Source: Cyanophora paradoxa
Taxonomy: Eukaryota; Glaucocystophyceae; Cyanophorales; Cyanophoraceae
Assembly (NCBI GenBank): GCA_004431415.1
Contig: QPMI01000093.1
Coordinates: 62,001 to 126,000 of the forward strand
Length of the DNA stretch: 64,000 nucleotides
Reading direction: 5' to 3'
A program made the position numbers and the translations under genes. Below are positions 22,843-34,499 of the stretch, in pieces. Position 1 is the stretch's first letter; every line of letters starts with the position of its first letter. A model generated the notes under the pieces. It worked only from the letters and a program-made list of their open reading frames with translations. It was not told the DNA's origin and did no database searches.

Positions 22843-25800
22843 TCAGAGCTCGAAAAACTGCGAGGTGACCTCTGAGACCTTGTCCCACGCATAGAAAAGA
22901 GAGGCGCGGAGGAAAACAAAGCTGATGCCGCTCCGGAGTTTGCGAAACCCAAGAGCACCGATGGAGTTCGAGCCTGGAAAGTCTATGCGTGCAACTGGAA
23001 CAGGCCTATATGTATAAACATACAAGGCTACGTCGAAGATTTCAGACGCCATCTGCGCGTACGCGTGGATTGATGTCAATAGATTAGAGTTGTAAGAGCG
23101 ACAGATTGGAGCGACGTGGACCTTTCGCAAGACGGAAGTCGCGACAGGAGGCAGCTGCAGGCGCGGCGGCCGCGGCGCCGGACGCCCTCCCAGTCGCTCG
23201 CCTTCGAAGCCCGAAGCGGTAGTGGCGAGCGTTGTTGCGGGGTGGTGTGGAGCGGATTCGGAGTGGTGACGAGCGGCGTCGAGGTGGCCGCCGGCCTCTT
23301 GCTCTTGCTGGCTGAAGTTGCGAGCGGACTCCTCGCAGCTCGAGGCGTTCTGGATCACGGGCGCTTCGGGAGTCGCCGGCCGCGAGCTGTGGCTGCCGCC
23401 GGTGCTGCCGCTGGTGCTGTCACTGCCGCTGCCGCTGCTGCCGGTGCTGCCGCTGGTGCTGCCGCTGGTGCTGTCGCTGGTGCTGGTGCCGCTGAAACTG
23501 GGCGGCGGCGGCGGCGGCGGGAGGGAGAGCGGGTGGAGGTAGCACGTGCGGAGGGCCTCCCCGAGGAGAAGCTCGCCGCCCGTCAGGTATGTCGGCACGC
23601 CCATCACGCCCTGCGGGGGCGCGTCGTGATCGCGGCGCAGCTTGGGGCGCGGCGAGGAGGCGGACGCGGACCGCGGCGTCGGTGAGGAAGAATTCGAATG
23701 GGAGAGTCTTGTTGTCGGGCGGCGCTGTCGTCAATCGCGAGTGCAGCGAGAGGGTGAGCCCGAGGCGGAGCGTCCCGCTCGACGGATCCTTCACTCCGAA
23801 ACTGGCCTCGGGTCCCATAGACTGCGAGAGGCGTGAGGGCTCAACCGTGAAGCGAGCGAGGGCGCAGATAGGCGCACCAGGATCAGGAGGGCCCCCAGAA
23901 CCGCGACGGCAACGGCGAAGGCGTACTTGAGCAGCTGCTTGAATGTCGAAGGCTGCGAACGTATCCTCCAAAGTCAGATGGGTACGCCCAAAAGGCTCCC
24001 TCGCCTCGACGTGAATCGAAGTGGGCGGACCTTTGCGGGAACGGGCTGGGGCTGTGACATGGACTTGATCTTGGACTTCAGCACCGCGTTCTCCTCTTCA
24101 GTCTTGTCCGCGCGCGTGCGCTCCGTTGCCGCCTTCTGCTGGAAATTCTGCCGGGCACACGGGTCAGGCCCCGCGATTTCGACAGGGGAAGCCGGCGCGG
24201 CGCACGTCGCGGGCGGTCACTGCGTTGTCCGCACGCTCGCGCTCCGTGGCCAGCTGCTGCTGGAAATTCTGCCGGGCACACGGGTCAGGCCCCGCGATTC
24301 CGACAGGGGAAGCCGGCGCCACGCACGTCACGGGAAGCCTTCATCTCCTGGATAGCCTGCCGGGTCGCCTGCCGGGGCGCGGGGCCCGCATTAGCCGCAG
24401 ACTTTGCGGAATCGAGGGGGAAGGCCGGCGCCGCGCACGCCCTGGGCATCCTCCATCTCCTTGATCCGACGGGTCGCCTCATCGAGCCGTCGCTGGATCA
24501 CCTGCGAGGGAGTTTTCGGTCGCAGCGCGGGGCGAGCGGTGGGCCGGCTCGGACGGACGGCGAGCTGGTCATGCAGATCGTTGGCGTGAGCCCTCTCGGC
24601 AGTGAGCTCGCGCTCCTTCTCCTGCGAGCGCCAAGGGCGCCGGGGAAACGTTGGGCCGGGAGGCGGCGAAAGGGGCGGTCGGCCTTCTCGACGCACGTCA
24701 CGGGCGGCCTCCATTCGGCGTGCGTTCTCCGCTTCCGCGCTGGCTCGTGCCTCCGCCCTGGCCCTGGCCTCCGCCTCGACTTGAAGCTGCTGGAGGGGTC
24801 AGAGCCCGCGAGAGCGCGGGCGACGGCGGGCCGCCTGCCCACCGCACCCGGTCGTCGTGTGCCATGGCTTGGGGACGGCGCGGCGTGGCGGGCCCCGGCA
24901 TGCGCGCCTGGAGCGGCGAGGCCCGCGCCTGGAGCGGCGAGCCCGCCGCCGGTCCTGCGTGCTGCGGCTGAGCGAGGTTCCGTACACGCGATGGCGTGAC
25001 CGCCCCCTGCGCCTCCTGCGGCGACGGGTGTCGGCGGGGCGGGGCGGGGCGGGGCGGCAGGGCGAGCTGGGCGGACCCCCGGCGGAGGCCTGTTCTCCTT
25101 GTCGAGCTGCTGCGCGCGCATGAACTCCTCGAGACGGCGTCGTACCGCCTCGAGCGACCTCTGCGACTCCTGCGCGAGAGGAGGTGAAGACGGGAGGAGG
25201 GCGGGGCGGGGCGGGGCGGGGGCGCCGACCTGCAGCTGCTCCTCCTTGTGAGCCTGCTCCTGCTCGCTCGTGCGGAGAGCGAGTGAGGAGCCGGGGTACG
25301 AGACGGAGCGGGGCGGGGCTACCGCGAGTTCGTGCGTGAGGCGGAGGATCTTCTCGTTCATGGCCGCAAGCTGGTTTGCCATCTCCTTCGGGATCGAAAA
25401 CGCGCGAGGCGCGATTAATGCGCCGAGGCGGGGTGCGGGGGCCGGCCGCGCGCACGTCCATGCTCGCGCCATTCAGAAGCCTGCGCCTCGCGAGCTGCTC
25501 GAGCGAGACCTGTACCCGTGTCGGGCCCCGGGAGGACGAGGGACGAGGGGGCGCACGTCGACGAAGTAGTTCGTCTGGGGGAAAGGCTTCGGGAAGGAGC
25601 GCTCGCCGGCGGGGTTCGAGCACGCGAGGTAGAAGGCCAGGCCCAGCTTCTTGGCGTTCATGTCACGCAGGCCCTCGTTCGAGACCACGCAGAACGAGAC
25701 GGTGAGCTGCCGGGGGCGCCGGTCAGGGGCCGGGCCGTCGCCGGCGCCGACGGGGCACGGGGCTCACCTTGGATCCGGCGCGGGCAACGGAGAAGAAGGG

Positions 25801-26253
25801 GAACACGGCCTCGGGCTGCTCGTCCCTGGCGTGGTCGACGGCCTGGCCCTGCTCCTCCTCCTTGGGGTACGCGAGGCACTCGTACAGCGTTTTACCCTGG
25901 CCCGAGGCGGCCAGCGTCAACCGCCACAGCGAGTCCATCTCTTCGCCTTCCGCCAGCCCCCAGCGGACCTCCACGCGCACATCTGTCCAGGCGGAGGTCC
26001 TGAGACGCTGCAGAACAGGCGCGGCGGCGCTCGCGTCAGCGCGCGGACCTTCGACGCTCTCAACAGCCGTCCCGACGAGAAGGCCTTCGCTGGAGTCCGC
26101 GAGGAAAAAGCAAGCGCTCTTGATGGTCACGCTTTTGTCGAACGGGCCGTAGATGATGTTGACGGGGGTCGGGTCCAAGCGAGAGACTTGAAAGTCATCT
26201 TGCGGTCTCGCTTGTTTGATTAAATGTCGGATCTCCTCAGCAGGCGGGCCCAT
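22843..26253 (-). CDS. single-pass membrane protein with coiled-coil exons (gene 2)
   Basis: Sixteen exons, all joined by phase-0 introns, give 824 residues. Exons: 26253-25768, 25706-25557, 25509-25456, 25385-25323, 25259-25230, 25169-25077, 25015-24848, 24786-24697, 24621-24559, 24501-24439, 24368-24327, 24268-24206, 24147-24031, 23952-23878, 23821-23672, 23610-22843. Residues 1-212 form a globular N-terminal region of unknown family. About 213-490 are mainly heptad-rich, with duplicated exons beginning NFQQ. The exon 23952-23878 encodes a hydrophobic helix (FAVAVAVLGALLIL, about residues 500-519), followed by a Ser/Gly/Thr-repeat linker and a C-terminal domain. Function is not recognised. 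Exon style links it to genes 1 and 3. A membrane anchor plus coiled coil suggests a tether or receptor, by inference. Confidence 0.8.
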
Positions 26254-26387
26254 GGTGCCTCGCCTGCTTGGGCGATCAAATCGAGTGCCGAGCAGCTCGA
26301 GCTGAATCTAAAAAGCGAACGTTTGCTGTGCGCTCGCTGTGTGAGCTGAATCGAAGGAACGAACGTCGAACGACCGAACGAACGCTG

Positions 26388-28340
26388 CGCGAGAATCCGG
26401 TGAGAACGTCGCAAACAGGCCACGCTTCGGGCGCTGAAGTGAGTGGAGGGCCCGGGGCTTATCGGTTGTCGAAAACGGCCTCCACTTATACGTCTGGCGA
26501 ACAGCTAGAGACCCGTGGCTCGGCGGAGGCCCGCCGCCCTCGGGTGTCGCCGGCGCGGGCTGAACAAGGACCTGGCCTCGGGCGGGAAGAGCTAAGCGCG
26601 CCGGCCGTCCGCCCCTTGACACGCTCGCGGGAAAGGTGCTACTGACCACGTTCGACTCCCACGCACGGCCCTGCCCCTCTAGATCTCACCGGTAAGGCGG
26701 CCGCCGCCGGCCGGCCTGACGCGGAGGCCCGTCGCCAAGCGCTAGAGCTAGCCGGCAGACCCCAGAGAAAGCGTAGCACGCACCGTTCCCACGTACACGC
26801 TGCTTCGCGTGCGGGAAGCTGAATCTGATCTGTGGAACCCTCGTCCTCTACTGTACCCCATCCCTCGCCGCAGCCGTTTCCTCCGCTGCGAAAAGCCGGC
26901 CGCTGGCACCGCCGCACGCTCGCGGATTGCCGCAGTGAGTGCAGCAGGACTAGCGGCAGCCGCTGGGCTAGAAGCTACGAGAGGCTCGCCGCTCGGGAGA
27001 ACGCCGCAGCGCCTCTCGATGGATACCGCTTTGCTTGGCTGCCGGCTTCCATACGATGCTTCGGCGTCGCTGGATGGACGCGAGTCCTCTTCGCGCCCGC
27101 GCCAGCGAGGCGGCTTCCGGCGGCTGCTGCAGCTTGCCCAGCTTGTGCAATGCATGGCCGTTCGGCGGGAATGGAGCATCGCAGGCCGATCGGGACACCG
27201 CCCCTGCCTCTCCGAACTTCGACCAGCGAGACCCAGCGGCGTCACACGGCACGATGACAGACGCCAGCTTCGCTTACTAGGCTAGGGGAGGCCGCTAAGC
27301 TGCAACTCCTGCTGGGCTGCCGATGTGCTTCAACAACAGCGAATTGACCCCAGGTCTGGCTACCCCTCTTTGAGCGCAGCCGCCGCAGCGCCGCAGGCAG
27401 CACTGCGCGTCGTCCTCGCTTATCGAGTGCGCAGACGGTCCTCGGCCCTAGCTGCTTGAAGTTGTTTGGGCGCGTCGCTGCTTGAACCCCGAGACGGGAC
27501 CGCCAGGTGGGTCTTACGCGGCACTTCGGCGCCAGCTGCTTACGGTCGACGCCCGCGAGCTTGCAGGTGCAGGAGTTCTTTCACGCAGAGAACGACGAGA
27601 AGAACGTGCGCACGGCGCGCCGCGCGCCAGTCGGGGTGGACCAGCGAGGTGCGGCGGGTATGAACCCGCGCCGTGCGCGCCCGCGCGCGCCCTGAGCGCC
27701 CCGACGCAGCGGCTATGCGGCTTGCCGTCCGCAGAGCTTCCCGCGCGCCACGCCGGTGCGCCTCATCCTTCTCCTCCACCACGAGACGCGCAAGAAGTGG
27801 TCCCGCGTCGGTGCGCACGCGCCCGGTGGCCCGCCCGAGCCTCGGATCGCGGCGAGTGTTTCTCCACTCTCCCCTCCGAAGGCCTGAGACGGACTCTGCG
27901 GGCGCGCAGCGATCGGAGCCGGCGCCTTGCTGTTCGACGGCCCGCGGCTGCCTCCTGCCTGCCGCGGTGCCCACCACGGGCGCGCTCTCCTTCCCCCTGC
28001 CGGCCACCCCGGCTTCTCAGATCCGGAGCTCTCGAGTGCGCTTCGGCGAGCCGGTCCGGGGCCTCCCCGGCGATCGCCGCACCCCCGGCTCCCCCGCACT
28101 GGTCTAGGGTCTCCTCGCGGTACCCCAGCAGGTGGCTCTGCCCCGCCCCGGCGCCTGCCGCGCGCGCTCTGACTTTCGCGCAGGGCTGCAGCCGCGGGGG
28201 ATCGCGGGGCGGGGGGAGTCCGACGGTCAGGACCTGCGCCGCAGCCCCTCCATCTAGCTTCCCGAACAAGCCGCCTACGCGGCGAGCCGGCCGCGGGCGA
28301 CTCGGCGAGGCGCCCCCACCCCCTCCCTCGGCACCCCCGG
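26388..28340. repeat. duplicated upstream module, copy B
   Basis: Second copy of the module, starting 135 bp upstream of the gene 2 start codon. It is collinear with copy A over most of its length, with an indel near 27750-27870 and without the block shared by copies A and C. The plus-strand frame at 26809-27285 is open here and partly in the other copies, but no splice or start context supports it as a gene. Confidence 0.85.
26481..26490 (-). promoter_or_regulatory. TATA-like box, module copy B
   Basis: TATAAGTGGA on the minus strand, about 230 bp upstream of the gene 2 start and embedded in the same conserved block as at 18053 and 32371. Confidence 0.55.
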
Positions 28341-29689
28341 GGGGCCGGGCCGGGCCGGGCCGGGCCACAGCCCTTTCTCCGTTCGCGGCTGGCGGCCGGC
28401 GAGGCGCCCGCGCCCCTAGAACAGACTGCCCTCCCCCCCCCCCCCCCCCCCCCCCCTCGCCCCGCCCCCTTCCCACCCTCCTCCCCCCCCCCCTTTCCCC
28501 CCTCTCCCCCCGTCGAGCCCCCCCCCCCCCCCCCCCTCGGCCTATTCCTTATCCCTCCCCCTCTTGCTCCCCTCTTGAACCCTCCCGGGCTCAGTCCGCC
28601 CCTCCCCCGGCCCGCCCCGCTCCCCCCCTGTCTTCTTCTTCCCCCTCCCTCCCGTCCACCCTGCCTGGCGGCTCCATTCCCTCGCGGCTTTCCTTGGCAG
28701 GACCCTCGGAATTGTGCATTCACTGCCCACCCCGCCCCGCCCCGCCGGCGAGGCGCCCCGCCCTTCCCTCGGCAACACCCCCGGGCCCGGGCTGGGCCTC
28801 GAGCCTGCGCCGCAGCATGATCAAACATGCTCTTATACTAGTACTGGTTTGGTTCAAAACATGATCGGAGCTCTCGATTTCCGCAACTAGTGACTCAGTG
28901 AGTCTAGATCTAGCTATAGTCGTCCTAGGCTTCGCTGCAGCCGCGCTACACGGGCGCGGGACGACTGAAGCCACCGCCTGCCGCTTGCCACCCGCCCGCC
29001 GGCCGCTCCCCCGGCCCGCCTTCTACAGCCGCCGCGCCCCGCGGGCGAGGGGCGAGGGGGGGTTTCGACTGGGTCCCGAGGGGCGGCGCGATCGCCGCGG
29101 CCGCCGCGCGCCCCGGCGCCGACTTCCTGGGCAGGGGCCCGGCCCCGTCGGGGGCCGGTTCCGGGCTGCAACGCAGCCTTGGCTCGACGCGCCCCCCGCC
29201 CGCCCCGGCAGCCGCCGAGGGACGCCGGCGCGAAGCCGCGAAAAGGGGAGGAGAGCGGGGAGCGGGAGGAGGGAGGGGGGTAGCGAAGGGCGCGGGGGGG
29301 GGGGGGGAGGGGGGGCGGGGGAGGGGGGGGGCAGCCGAGGGGGACTGGGACGTCGAGCCGAGGAAGGAGAAAGGTGTGGTGTGGGTTCATGGATGGGGAG
29401 GGGAGTAGGGGGGGGGGGAGAAGGGGGGGGGCGGAGGGGGCGGAGCGGGTGGGGAGGGGCGGAGCGGGGGGGGGCGGAGCGGGGGGGGGGGGGGGGCCGG
29501 GCAGGGGGAGGGAGGAGAACCAAATCCAGGCGGATGCCGGGAGAATGTGGGAAGGCTGGTATGATCGAATGGGGAGAAGAAGAGCAAGGAGAGGGACACG
29601 CGTCGTCGGCGGCCCGAGAGTGAAGGCCGCATCCTGAAAGCTGCGGGAGAGGCTGACTGGATGAGAGGACGCGCCGCTGCGGGGCCCTC
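28340..29689. other. C-rich then G-rich low-complexity intergenic DNA
   Basis: 28430-28560 holds several long C runs. 28860-28920 is a short AT-richer patch. 29270-29520 holds many G runs on the plus strand. Open frames here are Pro/Ala/Gly/Arg-rich artefacts of composition. The runs could form G-quadruplexes and are also places where assembly is unreliable. No gene is called. Confidence 0.6.
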
Positions 29690-32219
29690 CTAGGCTTGCA
29701 GAGCGACTGCGCTGAAGACGTGCTCCTGGAAGACAAGCCGGGTCTTGCGCTTGGCGCCGGCGGCCGCAACTGCCGCCTTGATCTCGTCCATAGCCGTCTT
29801 GAGGCTCGCGGGTGAGAACGAGTGGTCGTGGAGGTCAGCCAAGGCCGCGAGCAGCTGCTTGGGCGAGTAGTCTTGGAGGCTGCCAGCGCTGCAGATCAGC
29901 GGATGCATCCGGATGAGGGTGCCTGCCTTCCTGAGCTCTTCTCTGCGGGCCTGGCAATCCTGTAAACGGCCTTGCAAAGTTAGAAGAGCTTGATTGAATA
30001 AAAGGCTTGAATCGAGGAACACGGACCGAAATACAAAGGCTCCTGAGGATCTCTATCACGCAGGGCTTGACCGGGGCGAGGAGCTTGCCGTACTTCCGTT
30101 GCGCCCCGCGCCTGTTCGTCAGCGCCTGGCCGATCTTGCACGGTGCCTGAACTTGGAGGTACTTGGAGGCGACGACGAGGGCGGCCACGCAGAGCCGCCG
30201 CAGGCGCGTCTCGCCGACGCCGACGCCGACGGCCGTCTCGAGCGGGTCTCCTTCGACGTGCGTCCCGATGGACTCGACGAGCCTCGCCGTCCCGTCCAGT
30301 GCCGCGGTCCAGTGCGAAGGCTGCCGGCTGCTGCTGCAGAACTGAACCACGCGCCCCGCCAGGTCGATGCTGCTGGCCACGCTCAGTCGACTGGCGCTGG
30401 GCAGACTGGGCATGCCCGCCTCCCGCCCGACCTGGAGCATCGCCGCCGTTGCCGCCAGCGACTCCCTCGGCAGCTGCAGGCGCTGGGCGGGGGCCGGCTG
30501 TGGCTGGGGCGGTGGCGCTGGCCCGGGCTGCTGCTGGGGCGCCGCCTGGGGCTGCTGCTCCGGCGCCGCCTCGGGCTGCTCGATGGAAAACACGCTGCCA
30601 AGTACCCGAGCTGAGATCAGCTTGAAAAGCCCCAGACCCCGTCCTCGGTGCTGCGGCGGCGCCACCGGCCCGTCCTCCTCCAGTCCTCCCAGTTCCCGCG
30701 GTGCTTCCTGGTCTCCGCCAATCCGCGGTCCGGCACAGGAGACAGCGACCTGGGAGACAAGTGGAGCACTGATGTCAGACTCCGGCGCGTCAAAACGCGC
30801 CCCGGCGCCACCGTTCTGCCGTCAGAGAATGCTCAGAATTAGAAAGGGATCGGCACGGAAGGGTCTTGCTCACGTAGCTACGGTCGCCGAACGCCGCCTC
30901 CACAACAGCCGCCACAGCGCCCGCCCGCAGGGGGCGGGGCCCTTGTGCGGGCGGGCGGGGCCCTTGGTCGGCGAGCACGGCCGCAAGTGCCTCCTCCGGC
31001 TCGCCGGCAGCGCCGTCCCCGCCGGCCGCAGCCGCGAAGGGGGAAGCCGGCGCCGACGCCGCCGAGGCCAGCGTGTCGATTGCCCCCGACGGCCCCGAGG
31101 CGACTAGCGGCGACGGCGGCGCCTGCGCCGGCTGCGGGGCCACTGGCGGGGGCAGCGCCGGCTGCGCCGCCTGCGGGGGACGAGGTCAGGGCGAGGTGGG
31201 GGCGTCGGCGACGGGAGCAGCGGCGCACGGCCAAAGTCGCGGTCCGCTTCTCGTGATCCCGCCGGCGACTGCCGGCCGCGGGCGGCTGGTTCGTGATGTC
31301 GCCGAGGGCAGCCGCACGCGCCTCCGCCGATGCCGCCACGCGGGGCGAGCCAGCGTTCTCCTGCGTGCAGGGAGGCCAGTCAGTCGTCTTCACAAGGACA
31401 CAATGAACGAAAGCGTTACCGGAACGGGTGATGTCCGGAAGGGGCAAGGCTGCAATGGTGCGCCCTGCGAGCTGGCCGCCGCCGCCGGGTGCGGGCCCTC
31501 GAGCGCTATCAGACGCCGCTTGGGCTCCTGCCGCGATCTGAAATGAGCAGTGGCGGGCGGACGTGAGGGCGGGAACGGGTCCCGCACCCGCAACTCGTTC
31601 AACTCGTCCTCCTGCTCGGCGACCTTGCGCCTCAACGTCTTGATCTCGGCCTGAAGACGGGCGGCGAAATCGAGAGTGAAGAGAGCGTCCGAAGATCGAA
31701 AGATCGAAATTCTCATGCAGGAGCTGACCTCAGCAGCCTCGGCGCGGCGGACGGCCGACCGAACGACTTCGGCGCATCTGCTAGCCGCGGCGGCGAGCGC
31801 CTCATCCCACGCTGCCGGCCCATCTCCCTCTCCTCCGACTGCCGCACGCGCCTGCAGGGGCGAGCTCGGCGACGAAGGAGGGGAAAGAAGTGGGCGGACC
31901 GTTGCGGGGACCGGCTGGCGCAGTGATATGGACTTGTCGCGGGCGGCCCCGGCGTTGTCCGCACGCGTGCGCCCCGTGTCCAGCTGCTGCTGTAAAGACT
32001 GACGGGCCCTCATCAGGCCCCGCGATTCCGACATGGGAAGACAGCGCGGCGCACGTCGCGGGCAATCTTCATGATTGTCTCCTGGACTTGGCGGCGGGTC
32101 GCCTCCTCCAGATCGTTCTGGGTCGCCTGCCGGGGCGCATGCGCAGGGCCCGGGTTAGCGCGGGCTCTGCGCAATCGAAAGTGTAGGCCGGCGCCACGCA
32201 CTTCGCGGGCAGCCTTCAT
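29690..32219 (-). CDS. coiled-coil and C-terminal helical protein (gene 3)
   Basis: The first exon called is 32219-32202 (MKAARE), then 32126-32055, 31998-31900, 31851-31729, 31650-31588, one starting at 31537, one starting at 31360, then 31170-30874, 30749-30027 and 29959-29690 with stop TAG. The second and third exons resemble gene 2 exons (for example SLQQQLDTGRTRADN against NFQQQLATERERADN). The exon 31650-31588 is exactly three heptads. Gln/Pro- and Ala-rich linkers follow, then an uncharacterised helical C-terminal region of about 190 residues. The very short first exon looks like the tail of a longer ancestral exon, so the N-terminus may have been cut when the module was placed upstream. 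The boundary between the exons at 31537 and 31360 is uncertain. Function unknown. Confidence 0.65.
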
Positions 32220-32237
32220 CCCGATTCTGATCTGAAG

Positions 32238-34480
32238 CCCCAAAAGCGCCAGCCCCGCCCTCGCGGAGCGCGCTGCGAGAGAATCCGGTGAGAACGTCGC
32301 AAGCGGAGGCCACGCTTCGGACGCTGGAGTAAGTGAGGGGCCCGGGACGCGGCGGTCATCGAAAACGCCCTCCACTTATACTCCTGGCAAACATCTAGAG
32401 ACCCGTGGCTCGGCGGAGGTCCGCCGGCCCCTGGTGTCGCCAGCGCGGGCGAGGACCTCGGGCGGGAAAAGCTAAACGCGCCAGCCGTCCGCCCCTTGAC
32501 ACGCGCGCGGGAAAGGTGCCACTGACCGCGTTCGACTCCCACGCACGGCCCTGCCTCTCTAGATCTCCCCGGTGAGACGGCCGCCGTCGGCCCGCCTGGC
32601 CGCGGAGGCCCGTCGCCAAGCGCTAGAGCTAGCCGGCAGACCCCAGAGAAAGCGTAGCACGCACCGTTCTCACGTACACGCTGCTTCGCGTGCGGGAAGC
32701 TGAATCTGATCTGTGGAACCGTCGTCCTCTACTGTACCCCATCCCTCGCCGCAGCCGTTTCCTCCGCTGCGAAAAGCCGGCCGCTGGCACCGCCGCACGC
32801 TCGCGGATTGCCGCAGTGAGTGCAGCAGGACTAGCGGCAGCCGCTGGGCTAGAATCTACGAGAGGCTCGCCGCTCGGGAGAACGCCGCAGCGCCTCTCGA
32901 TGGATACCGCTTTGCTTGGCTGCCGGCTTCCATACGATGCTTCGGCGTCGCTGGATGGACGCGAGTCCTCTTCGCGCCCGCGCCAGCGAGGCGGCTCTCT
33001 GGCGGCAGCTGCAGCTTGCGCAGCTTGTGCATTGCATGGTCGTTCGGCGAGAATGGAGCATCGCAGGCCGATCGGGACACCGCCCCTGCCTTTCCGAACC
33101 TAGATGCCAGCGAGACCCAGCGGCGTCACACAATACGATGACAGACGCCAGCTTCGCTTACTAGGCTAGGGGAGGCCGCTAAGCTGCAACTCCTGCTGGG
33201 CTGCTGATGTGCTTAAACAGCAGCAAGTGGACCGCCAGGTCTGGCTACCCCTCATTGAGCGCGCGCAAGCAGCACTGCTGCCTCGTCGACGGTGCTCGCT
33301 TATCGAGTGCGCAGACGGTCCTCGGCCCTAGCTGCTTGAATTTGTTTGGGCGCGTCGCTGCTTGAACCCCGAGACCGGGCCGTCAGGTGGGTCGCTTACG
33401 CGCCACTTCGGCGCCACCTCCTCACGGTCGACGCCGGCGCGCTTGCAGGGGCAAGAGTTTATTCGCGCTGAGAACGACGAGAAGGACATGCGCACGGCGC
33501 GCCGCGCGCCCGATCGGGATGGACCAACGAGGTGCGGCGGAATGAACTCGCGCCTTGCGCCGGCGCGCCCGCGCGCGCCTTGAGCTTCCCTACGCAGCGG
33601 CTAGCTATGCGACTGCAGAGGTTCTCGCCACGAGAACTGGTCCCGCGTCGGTGCGCACGCGCCCGCGCGAGCGCCGCGCGCGCCTCTCCCCTTCGCCGGC
33701 CTGACACACCCGCTGCGGGCGCGCAGCGATCCAAGCTGGCGCCTTGCTGACCGACGGCCCGCGGCTCCCTCCTGCCTGCCGCGCTGCCCACCACGGGCGC
33801 GCTCTCCTTGCCCCTGCTGGCCACCCCGGCCCCCAGATCTGGAGCTCTCGAGTGCGCATCGGGCGGGGCCTGCCCGGCGATCGCCGTACCCCCGGCTCGT
33901 CCGCACTGTTCGTGGAGGGCCGGACCTCTCGAGCCCAACAACGCGGTACCCCGGGTCCCGCGCCCGCCCGCCCGGTCCCTACGCGGCGCTTTGACGTGCG
34001 GGGCGGGACGCAGCTGCCGCTGCGGCCGCCGCGGGATGATCCGGTGGGGCTGGACACGCACGTTGTACGCCTCCGTTACGAGGGCTGGGCAGGGACTCCG
34101 GAGAGGCGCGCCCTGTACCCCGCCCCGTCCGCTGTTCCCCCCCTCACTCCGCCACAGGCTCAGCGGTCGAGGAAGGCGGGTGATCGACTGCTGGCGGCGG
34201 GCCTGCGGCGGGGCGGCGCCCTAGCGAGCCTCCGGGCCTTCCTCCGTGCAGGCGACCTCGACCCGTCGGGGGCCCGGGGTGCTCCCTGCGTGGCAGCCGC
34301 CGCCTGCGGGCTCAGCGGCCAAGGGTTAGGGTCTCCCTCGCGGGCCCAAGCGGGTGGCTCCGCCCCGCCCCGGCGTGCGCTGCGCGCGCTCTGACTCGCG
34401 CGCAGGGCGGCGGGGCGGGGCGGGGCGGGGGGCGTTTGTCGGTCGGGCCCCGCGCCGCAGCCCCTCGAGCTCCCCCCACG
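32238..34480. repeat. duplicated upstream module, copy C
   Basis: Third copy of the module, starting about 20 bp upstream of the gene 3 start. It is more similar to copy A at its left edge and in the block 33890-34410. It merges on its right into the 51-bp minisatellite. Confidence 0.85.
32371..32380 (-). promoter_or_regulatory. TATA-like box, module copy C
   Basis: TATAAGTGGA on the minus strand, about 150 bp upstream of the gene 3 start, in the same block as the boxes at 18053 and 26481. Confidence 0.5.
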
Positions 34481-34499
34481 AGGCGCCTTCGCGGCGAGC

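Noticed and set aside
28434-28540. C runs as telomeric or centromeric sequence
   Set aside because: No telomere-like unit; simple homopolymer tracts also occur at 13020, 45310, 57070 and 57900.
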